5,898 nt of DNA, taken from JAFGBH01 sp964430915 (lineage in GTDB: Bacteria > Desulfobacterota > Syntrophia > Syntrophales > UBA2210). The DNA is taken from assembly GCA_964430915.1 (NCBI GenBank), contig CAYSHT010000127.1, forward strand, positions 1-5,898, in the 5' to 3' direction. This document shows, one piece after another, positions 1 to 5,120 of this stretch (its first letter is position 1; each line of letters begins with the position of its first letter). The notes beneath the pieces are model-generated. The model was not told the origin of the DNA. It did not search any database and worked only from the letters and a program-made list of their open reading frames with translations. The position numbers and the translations under genes were made by a program.

Positions 1-117
1 GCAGGCGTTATATGTAACAAAAAGATGATTGCAAGATAGTGTATGGCAGGTCATCATCCTTCTGTTGTTCCTGTTGACTTAGGGTGAAATGAGTTGTTAG
101 AGATTTTATGTTCTTAC
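1..117. other. Noncoding edge downstream of sodN
   Basis: AT-rich stretch following the sodN stop codon on the minus strand. I see no hairpin followed by a T-run that would terminate sodN. A minus-strand reading frame starting at an ATG around 57 stays open to the window edge, but it is only 19 codons long. The purine-rich stretch before its ATG is too close to be a good ribosome binding site, so it is not called. The first bases (gcaggcgttat) resemble the end of the repeat block that finishes at 970 and 2410. Confidence 0.4.
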
Positions 118-558
118 TCAATTGAAATAAAGAGAATGAAATTCCTGAATTAGGAGCTTTAATTTATCTACATAGTCTAAATTCGTTGTCTGCTTACATT
201 TCATGCTATGGATTAACATCTGATGAAGTAATCCTAGTTTCTTTTCGTAATTTTTTGTATCAACCTTAATTCGCTGCGTCATGAAATATTGAGTTACAAT
301 TTCTTGAATTTCATCAGCATGCTGCTCTTTATTCATAATCCAGCGAACGAGTTGGTTAGAATTATGCTGTTTTGCCTTTTCTATTTTCAAAATTTGATTC
401 ATAGATTTCTCGATAGTGGCAATATGCTCGCTAATCATGTTCATTCGCATCTCATCATCGTAGATCCCACAGGGTATTTCGCAATGGGCAGCTGCTATGG
501 TAGTAAAAAAATAGAAGAAAAATAAGCTTACGAAAATAGTTAAAAATAGCTTTTTCAT
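118..558 (-). CDS. sodN: Exported nickel superoxide dismutase
   Basis: Nickel-dependent superoxide dismutase, converting superoxide to oxygen and hydrogen peroxide, predicted outside the cytoplasm. The 146-residue product starts with a Sec-type signal peptide: Lys2-Lys3, a very hydrophobic Phe-rich core at about 4-20, then Ala22-Ala23-Ala24. Immediately after comes the nickel hook HCEIPCGIY (residues 25-33). In the family, the free N-terminal His1 amine and imidazole, Cys2 and Cys6 bind nickel; here these are His25, Cys26 and Cys30. The mature part would be about 122 residues, close to the roughly 117 of the Streptomyces enzyme, and is helical as expected for the four-helix subunit. It includes a KEQHA motif at 77-81 and QYF at 90-92. 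The start is supported by a strong Shine-Dalgarno (AAGGAGGA, 564-571). It is followed by no visible maturation protease gene. Base composition is distinctly AT-rich compared with fbp and the aldolase. Confidence 0.93.
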   Translation of the reverse strand: MKKLFLTIFVSLFFFYFFTTIAAAHCEIPCGIYDDEMRMNMISEHIATIEKSMNQILKIEKAKQHNSNQLVRWIMNKEQHADEIQEIVTQYFMTQRIKVDTKNYEKKLGLLHQMLIHSMKCKQTTNLDYVDKLKLLIQEFHSLYFN

Positions 559-584
559 AATAATCCTCCTTCTTTAGGCGATAA

Positions 585-615
585 ATTATAATTATTTTTT
601 GCCTCTAACTGTCCA
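585..615 (-). promoter_or_regulatory. Candidate sodN promoter
   Basis: On the minus strand a perfect -10 hexamer TATAAT (590 to 585) lies about 27 nt ahead of the sodN start codon. A five-of-six -35 match, TGGACA (615 to 610), is 19 nt upstream, which is longer than the usual 16-18 nt spacer. The position relative to the gene is sensible. AT-richness makes chance -10 matches likely, so this is a tentative call. Confidence 0.35.
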
Positions 616-753
616 GATCACTTTCCGCCAAGGTAAGAAGTGCGTTTAACTCAGCACAGCTGGGCACCCCTGGTGGTCCGAGTGAAATCAATGGTTTTTT
701 AATAAGAATGCTAAGGCTCCTTATATTGTTATGAGACAACTGAAAAAATAAAT

Positions 754-778
754 CCTGTCTCTCATTACGAAAAACAGG
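754..778 (-). terminator. Hairpin A with T-rich tail, possible LysM-gene terminator
   Basis: Read on the minus strand, the arms CCTGTTTTTC and GAGAGACAGG form a 10-bp RNA stem, two pairs being G-U, around a 5-nt loop. The tail is ATTTATTTTTT. On the plus strand the same positions give A-C mismatches, so the structure belongs to minus-strand RNA. It lies about 270 nt downstream of the LysM stop and about 200 nt upstream of the sodN start, and could end LysM transcription. The T-run is interrupted by an A and the stem is only moderately GC-rich. A near-copy is at 2083-2107. Confidence 0.5.
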
Positions 779-888
779 GTCTTAATAGTCACACCTAAAC
801 TTCCTTAGCAGGTCCAGTTCCGGCAATGTAAAATTTTTATCATTCAATCTGAAAGAAACTATAAAATTAGCTACATCATCAAAATATT

Positions 889-970
889 TTGTCAAGTCAT
901 ATTTCAATTGTTAACTTTGTCGTTGATGAACCGTTATTTTTTAACTGATTAGTATTGAAGATTTGCAGGC
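889..970 (+). repeat. Diverged intergenic repeat, copy A
   Basis: This 82-nt block aligns without any gap to 2329-2410. By eye about 48 of 82 positions are identical. The conserved parts are the left end (ttgtcaag, 8 of 8), a tcgtt core, and the right end (gaagat, one change, then tgcaggc). The middle is poorly conserved and AT-rich, which inflates chance matches. It sits just downstream of the LysM gene on the other strand. Function is unknown. Confidence 0.4.
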
Positions 971-1046
971 ACAGCCAGTCATCGACCAGGGTTGGCACTC
1001 AAAAACTAGCTCGGTTCTTTTATAAAATTGTACTCTTAATATCAGG

Positions 1047-2000
1047 TTATAGGGAAATTAAAATTCTTTGACCGGGCCAAATGGTGTTTTCAGGCGTGAT
1101 GCCATTCTTTTTGCAGAGCTTGTTGAGCGGAAGACCGTACCGTAATGATATCCGGTAAAGATTTTCTCCTTTTTTGACCACATGGTATTGCCTTGCTACG
1201 GCAGTTGTATGGAAGACTTCTTTGTCTTTCGTTTTAATTTCTTCATTCTGGATTACTATTATTTGAGCTTTTTCTATCCTGGCTTCCTTTTTCTGAACTT
1301 CTTCTTTCAGTGGTTCCTCTTCCTGAATTGCTTCACTCTGTGCTATTATTTCCGGCGTTTCTTCGAGTTTTTGTGTCAGCGTCACGTACTTTTCTTGAAG
1401 AGAAAGAAGTGCTTCTTCCATTTCGTCCAGTGATGCATTGAGCTCCTTCTCGCAATATTCGAGCCTGGTTACCCGGTCATAGCTCAGATATTCTTTTACC
1501 TTTACCTCAACTACCATCTTCTCCGTACTGTAATCATTGGGAAATTCTTCTTCTGCATTGCAGAGCATTCTTTTCACTATTCGGCTGGGAACCCCCTCGG
1601 GAGAATAATTCCTGAGATAGCAGCAGTCCCTCGCCTGCGTTTCAACAAGATATTTCTGCGCACAATAGTTGGTAGGACACTCAAATACCGCATGCTTTTT
1701 AATCTCCTTGAGAATATCCGCGGGAACTTTCTCATTTGTGTAATTATTCACCGTGATATAGGCACTTTTTTGCGATTCGATGACGCGTATCTGAGAATTT
1801 CGATCATAGGGAAATTGAGCAACAGCTTTTTTCTCTATTAAAATACTGATGTTTTCGGGAACTTCATCGGCTGAGACGGCATAGGCGGGAAAGAGAAAAA
1901 TAATACAGAATAGTGCTATGGCGCTCACCTTACACCAACCACATGTTGTTTTATCTTTGAACTGCTCCCTGAGAAATCCCTGTTTTCCGGCTTTTGTCAT
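1047..2000 (-). CDS. Membrane-associated or periplasmic LysM-domain protein with three 45-residue repeats
   Basis: A 317-residue envelope protein, probably binding peptidoglycan through a C-terminal LysM domain (about 271-317; YHVVKKGENLYRISLRYG and the closing PGQRILI are typical). A hydrophobic segment at about 25-42 follows an unusually long 24-residue N-terminal tail. It could be a membrane anchor or a signal peptide cut after Ala44. Residues about 50-180 contain three repeats in exact 45-residue register: FPYD at 63, CPTN at 108 and FPND at 153, with VP at 92 and 137. A heptad-rich helix, probably coiled coil, spans about 178-214, followed by a Glu/Lys-rich linker to about 262. Six cysteines lie in the repeat and helix region (108, 113, 126, 127, 147, 183). 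The start has a good ribosome binding site (GAGGAAGG, 2005-2012). Nothing shows an enzymatic activity; a structural or cell-wall-anchoring role is inferred. Confidence 0.85.
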   Translation of the reverse strand: MTKAGKQGFLREQFKDKTTCGWCKVSAIALFCIIFLFPAYAVSADEVPENISILIEKKAVAQFPYDRNSQIRVIESQKSAYITVNNYTNEKVPADILKEIKKHAVFECPTNYCAQKYLVETQARDCCYLRNYSPEGVPSRIVKRMLCNAEEEFPNDYSTEKMVVEVKVKEYLSYDRVTRLEYCEKELNASLDEMEEALLSLQEKYVTLTQKLEETPEIIAQSEAIQEEEPLKEEVQKKEARIEKAQIIVIQNEEIKTKDKEVFHTTAVARQYHVVKKGENLYRISLRYGLPLNKLCKKNGITPENTIWPGQRILISL

Positions 2001-2082
2001 TGTACCTTCCTCTATCAGATCAAGATTTTTTGCATCTTTATAGTTTCAAAAGATCACGCGGTTATCGCCGAGCAATGAAAAA

Positions 2083-2107
2083 CCTGTCTCTCTTCATGAA
2101 AAACAGT
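2083..2107 (-). repeat. Hairpin B, near-copy of hairpin A, in the LysM leader
   Basis: Arms CTGTTTTTC and GAGAGACAG on the minus strand make a 9-bp stem (two G-U pairs) with loop atgaa, followed by GTTTTTC. Compared with 754-778, the arms differ at one outer base while the 5-nt loop differs at three. It sits about 83 nt upstream of the LysM start codon on the coding strand. It could therefore act as an attenuator, block read-through, or simply be a dispersed palindromic repeat. Confidence 0.5.
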
Positions 2108-2234
2108 GTTTTCGACAATCAGCACAAGGTCACTCCTATAAAAAGGCTGTCAACACCGATACGAAGCAAAATCTTAATGTAATGGGAAATATGGCATGCA
2201 TTTTAAAAGACTATACAAAAGATTACTATGAAAA

Positions 2235-2259
2235 GACTCACACCCATAGTGTGAAAGTC
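2235..2259. repeat. Imperfect inverted repeat
   Basis: TCACAC (2238-2243) pairs with GTGTGA (2249-2254) across a 5-nt loop. GAC and GTC extend the stem beyond a 2-nt bulge. There is no T-run after it on the plus strand. It could be a regulator site or a weak RNA hairpin in the long leader before fbp; chance is not excluded. Confidence 0.3.
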
Positions 2260-2328
2260 CTCTCCATGTTTTCCCTTCATTTCTTTTTCTATAATAAATA
2301 TCGCATAAATGAACATGCTTCCATACCC

Positions 2329-2410
2329 TTGTCAAGCACATTATTTTATTATGAAAATATCGTTACCAGGCCTCGATTATTTCACTGTTTGGCACCGAAG
2401 ATCTGCAGGC
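2329..2410 (+). repeat. Diverged intergenic repeat, copy B
   Basis: Partner of 889-970, aligning without gaps over 82 nt and best conserved at both ends. It lies 121 nt upstream of the fbp start. It is on the same strand and in the same order relative to hairpin B as copy A is to hairpin A, though the hairpin-to-repeat distance is about 110 nt longer here. No gene or known mobile-element end is recognised. Confidence 0.4.
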
Positions 2411-2531
2411 GCTATGGCCGTTTTTACTCCTCACTGATTTTATTGAGTGTCGGGTGTGGATTTAAAAAATCACTTGTATAAAAAAACACTCCCTGTTAAA
2501 AATTCCGCATACTATTTATGAGAGGGCAGAT

Positions 2532-3467
2532 ATGGAAAACATTTCGGACGCTACACAGGGATTTGTTGACCTGAGACGGCATATGTGGATGGAAGGTGTC
2601 GAGATCGATCTTCGAAGGCTTATCTGGCAGGTCGCCGTTACGGGAAAATACATTTCGGCAAAGATACACGAATCCAACAGAAAACTGGCGGGGCTGAAAA
2701 ATATCTATGGCGAGGATCAGCTTGCCTTGGACAAGAGTTCGGATGAAATTCTGCTGAACCAGCTTGAATTTTCCGGCTTTGTGAGGGAATACGCATCGGA
2801 AGAACAGGCAACGGTGGTTCCCGTCGGAACGGGTGTTGAAAAGTACTTCGTCACCGCAGATCCCCTCGACGGTTCCTCGCTCGTCGATACAAATCTTGCT
2901 ATCGGCACCATCATTGGAATCCACGATGAACCGGTTCTGGAGGGGGGGCGGGAGAGCATGGTAGCCGCCATGTACATAACCTACGGCCCCCTTATCACCA
3001 TGGTCTATTCGGCTGGCAATGGGACGCATGAATTTGTCCTGAATCGCGAGGGCGAGTATGTTCTTTCGGAAGAGAATATAGAGCTGAAAGAAAAGGGTTC
3101 CATTTACGGCATCGGCGGACTGCGCAGGGACTGGACTGCAGAACATAGAGCATATATAGAATTTCTCGAAGAAGAGGGCTACAAACTGCGTTACAGCGGG
3201 GGGTTCGTCCCCGATATCAATCAGATCATGATTAAAAAAGGCGGCGTCTTTACCTATCCCGCACTCACGGGTGCCGAGAATGGAAAACTCAGGCTCATCT
3301 TTGAGCTCCAGCCGATGGCATTTCTGATGGAGCAGGCGGGGGGAATGGCCACCGACGGGAACAGGGACATTCTCTCCATAAAACCCGAATCGCTCGATCA
3401 GCGGAACCCCATCTATATCGGGAGCCGTTACGAGGTAGAAAAGGCGAAGGAGTTTTTAAACAAATAA
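2532..3467 (+). CDS. fbp: Class I fructose-1,6-bisphosphatase
   Basis: Hydrolyses fructose 1,6-bisphosphate to fructose 6-phosphate and phosphate, the irreversible cytoplasmic step of gluconeogenesis. The 311-residue length is slightly below the usual 330-340. The family metal and phosphate signature DPLDGSS is at 110-116. LDKSSDE (66-72) and the Glu-rich segment near 90 match the other metal-site elements. RYSGGFVPD (220-228), the FTYPA stretch (240-244) and KLRLIFE with Lys252 and Glu258 match the sugar-phosphate and third metal region. GGMATDG (270-276) is also typical. No allosteric AMP site can be judged by eye. The ATG is preceded by AGAGGG at a suitable distance. The aldolase gene follows after 27 nt, so the two are probably cotranscribed and end at the terminator at 4913-4932. 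Confidence 0.96.
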   Translation: MENISDATQGFVDLRRHMWMEGVEIDLRRLIWQVAVTGKYISAKIHESNRKLAGLKNIYGEDQLALDKSSDEILLNQLEFSGFVREYASEEQATVVPVGTGVEKYFVTADPLDGSSLVDTNLAIGTIIGIHDEPVLEGGRESMVAAMYITYGPLITMVYSAGNGTHEFVLNREGEYVLSEENIELKEKGSIYGIGGLRRDWTAEHRAYIEFLEEEGYKLRYSGGFVPDINQIMIKKGGVFTYPALTGAENGKLRLIFELQPMAFLMEQAGGMATDGNRDILSIKPESLDQRNPIYIGSRYEVEKAKEFLNK

Positions 3468-3494
3468 CAACATTACCGGATTGAGGGAAATACC

Positions 3495-4889
3495 ATGATT
3501 TACAACAACTACAACGCACTGAAGGATGGAATTTCCGGCATCCTCGCCATCGAGGGCGGGGATGTAACGGTCCTCGATGAGGAAACGCTGCGAGGCGACC
3601 TGATCGATGATCTCATCTACACGGCCGTTTTCAGCCCGGATTCCGAAACGAAGGAGGCCGCCCGATGGCTGATACGGAGGGCCGGCGCGGCACTGGGAAT
3701 CGTTGCGTCTTCGATTCAGTCATTCTATGACGCAATGGGGGAAAAAGAGCTGACGGGATTTACGGTGCCTGCAATAAACCTGCGCGGTATTACCTACTAC
3801 AGCGCCCAGGCCGTCTTTCGGGCCGCCCTCGCGGGAGATGTGGGGCCAATCATCTTTGAAATCGCCCGCTCGGAAATCGGCTACACCGGTCAGCGACCAG
3901 CGGAATATACGACCGCAGTCACCGCCGCCGCGATTAAGACCGGTTTCAGGGGACCACTTTTCATACAGGGAGATCATTTTCAGATCAATGCGAAAAAATA
4001 TGCCGGCGATCCGGCGACAGAAACCGAAGCGATCAAAGCCCTCATTCGCGAGGCAATTGCGGGCGGTTTTTACAACATCGATATCGATGCCTCAACCGTG
4101 GTGGATCTCTCAAGGCCGACGATAAAAGAGCAGCAGGAAGGCAACTACTCAATTACGGCAGATTTTACCGCGCTCATCCGTGACATAGAACCGGCGGGGA
4201 TCACCATATCGGTAGGGGGCGAAATAGGCGAGGTCGGCACGAAAAACACCACCGTTGAAGAGTTTGAAATCTTCATGGAGGGTTACCTTGAAGAGCTGAA
4301 AAAGAAGGGTAAAAACCTGAAGGGAATCAGCAAGATAAGCATCCAGACGGGGACAAGCCACGGTGGCGTTCCCCTACCCGACGGCTCCATCGCGAAGGTT
4401 AAGATCGACTTCGATACCCTCGAGACGATCTCCGATACGGCAAAGACGGGGTTCGGCCTTTCCGGGGCCGTTCAGCACGGTGCATCGACGCTCCCCGACG
4501 AGGCCTTTGACAAGTTCCCGAAAACGGGCACTTCTGAGATCCATCTCGCCACGGGGTTTCAGAATATCATTTACGACAGCGCGAACTTTCCCGAAGAGGT
4601 CCGGAATAGTATCTACGACTATATCAATGCCGATCTGCGGAGCGAAAAGAAGGAGGCAGATACGGAGGAACAGTTCATCTATAAGACAAGAAAGAAGGGA
4701 TTCGGTCCCTTCAAAGAGGCCCTCTGGAACCTCCCGCCGGAGATCCTCGACAAAATCGGCGCGGAGTTGGAGCGGCAGTTCGCCTTTCTCTTTGAACAAC
4801 TGAACGTGAGAAAGACGAAAGAACTTGTCGACAAATACGTAAAATCGGTGGACGTACCGCTTGCCGCACCGGATATTCTCTCGAAATAA
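3495..4889 (+). CDS. fba: Long-form class II (zinc-dependent) fructose-bisphosphate aldolase
   Basis: Predicted to join dihydroxyacetone phosphate and glyceraldehyde 3-phosphate reversibly into fructose 1,6-bisphosphate, supplying FBPase next door. The class II core begins near residue 88 (GFTVPAINLRG, compare the family GFAVPAFN). Candidate catalytic and metal residues are all present in order: Asp160-His161 in QGDHF, Glu243 in GGEIGEVG, His289 in TGTSHGG and His328 in QHGAS. The DIDAS stretch (196-200) corresponds to the family strand usually ending DGS or DAS. At 464 residues it is much longer than the common 280-360, with about 85 extra N-terminal residues and about 100 C-terminal, mostly helical and charged. 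The start is supported by GAGGGA at 3483-3488. Relatives annotated as tagatose-bisphosphate or other ketose-bisphosphate aldolases mean the exact substrate is inferred from the complete site and the fbp neighbour. Confidence 0.85.
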   Translation: MIYNNYNALKDGISGILAIEGGDVTVLDEETLRGDLIDDLIYTAVFSPDSETKEAARWLIRRAGAALGIVASSIQSFYDAMGEKELTGFTVPAINLRGITYYSAQAVFRAALAGDVGPIIFEIARSEIGYTGQRPAEYTTAVTAAAIKTGFRGPLFIQGDHFQINAKKYAGDPATETEAIKALIREAIAGGFYNIDIDASTVVDLSRPTIKEQQEGNYSITADFTALIRDIEPAGITISVGGEIGEVGTKNTTVEEFEIFMEGYLEELKKKGKNLKGISKISIQTGTSHGGVPLPDGSIAKVKIDFDTLETISDTAKTGFGLSGAVQHGASTLPDEAFDKFPKTGTSEIHLATGFQNIIYDSANFPEEVRNSIYDYINADLRSEKKEADTEEQFIYKTRKKGFGPFKEALWNLPPEILDKIGAELERQFAFLFEQLNVRKTKELVDKYVKSVDVPLAAPDILSK

Positions 4890-4912
4890 CTCGCACCGAA
4901 TAGCTAAAAAAA

Positions 4913-4932
4913 GCCGGGTACGGATACCCGGC
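4913..4932 (+). terminator. Intrinsic terminator of the fbp-fba unit
   Basis: A perfect 8-bp stem (GCCGGGTA with TACCCGGC) and a 4-nt loop are followed by six T residues and preceded by a run of A residues, so it can also work in the opposite direction. It begins 24 nt after the aldolase stop. This separates the gluconeogenic pair from the carboxylase gene. Confidence 0.95.
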
Positions 4933-5018
4933 TTTTTTATGGTCTCACACGAATATTATCAGCATTTCCTCAACAATATTATGCCTATATCTTAAAATGA
5001 TAAGGCCGAAAAAATGGC

Positions 5019-5047
5019 TTGACTCCCATATCAACTGTTGCTATTAA
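5019..5047 (+). promoter_or_regulatory. Candidate sigma-70 promoter of the carboxyltransferase gene
   Basis: TTGACT (5019-5024) and TATTAA (5042-5047) are separated by exactly 17 nt, in an AT-rich spacer between a terminator and a start codon. This predicts transcription starting near 5054 and a leader of about 67 nt. A second, perfect TATAAT at 5085-5090 has no good -35 partner and is a weaker alternative. Confidence 0.6.
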
Positions 5048-5064
5048 ATTGAATCAGGTTCAAT
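5048..5064. promoter_or_regulatory. Operator-like inverted repeat at the predicted start site
   Basis: ATTGAA (5048-5053) and TTCAAT (5059-5064) form a perfect 6-bp inverted repeat with a 5-nt centre. It directly abuts the candidate -10 and covers the predicted transcription start. A third half-site-like TGAA follows at about 5068, so TTCA and TGAA also make an overlapping smaller palindrome. This is where a repressor dimer would block transcription. No regulator gene is in the window, so the family is unknown. Confidence 0.45.
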
Positions 5065-5120
5065 ATATGAATAAGGTTATATATTATAATCACATTAAAC
5101 ACCTATAGGGCGGACGGATC

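Larger units (their letters stand above)
559..1046. other. 488-nt intergenic region, sodN to LysM gene
   Basis: No reading frame here looks like a gene on either strand. The stretch holds, from left to right: the sodN ribosome binding site and a candidate promoter; a locally GC-richer patch (about 600-690) with an imperfect palindrome at 649-683; a hairpin followed by a T-rich run on the minus strand (754-778); and a block at 889-970 that is repeated beyond the LysM gene. The rest is AT-rich sequence in which I recognise nothing. Confidence 0.6.
2001..2531. other. 531-nt intergenic region between divergent LysM gene and fbp
   Basis: Two open frames (1994-2182 and 2182-2481, plus strand) cover much of this stretch. 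Neither has a ribosome binding site or recognisable protein features, and the first begins with TTG inside the LysM gene, so I treat both as noncoding. The region should hold the promoters for both flanking genes. I found no convincing -35/-10 pair for either, only an isolated TATAAA at 2477-2482 ahead of fbp. It contains hairpin B (2083-2107), an imperfect palindrome (2235-2259) and repeat copy B (2329-2410). Confidence 0.55.

Noticed and set aside
1..12. Integron attC-like core (GGCGTTAT) at the window start
   Set aside because: No inverted partner site or integrase is visible, the similar sites at 965 and 2405 lack the GTT core, and the genes are not arranged as short cassettes.
1..57. Start of a minus-strand gene after sodN (possible maturation protease)
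   Set aside because: Only 19 codons are visible, the purine-rich stretch abuts the ATG, and the residues do not look like a protease or signal peptide.
289..525. 78-codon plus-strand frame
   Set aside because: It is antisense to the well-supported nickel SOD gene and has no features of its own.
600..690. Functional TPP riboswitch on the minus strand
   Set aside because: Conserved words are present, but the pairing strands of the aptamer are missing and sodN is not a thiamine gene; kept only as a low-interest finding.
2385..2410. Sigma-54 promoter (TGGCAC followed by TGC)
   Set aside because: The distance between the GG and GC elements is 12 nt instead of the required 10, and the homologous copy at 945-970 lacks the GG.
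1994..2481. Two adjoining plus-strand open frames (62 and 99 codons), stop of one overlapping the start of the next
   Set aside because: No ribosome binding sites, TTG start inside the LysM gene for the first, no recognisable domain and low-complexity AT-driven composition.
4363..4803. Arg/Ser-rich 146-codon plus-strand frame and the opposite-strand frame at 4374-4799
   Set aside because: Both are shadows of the aldolase gene, whose own frame carries the conserved motifs.
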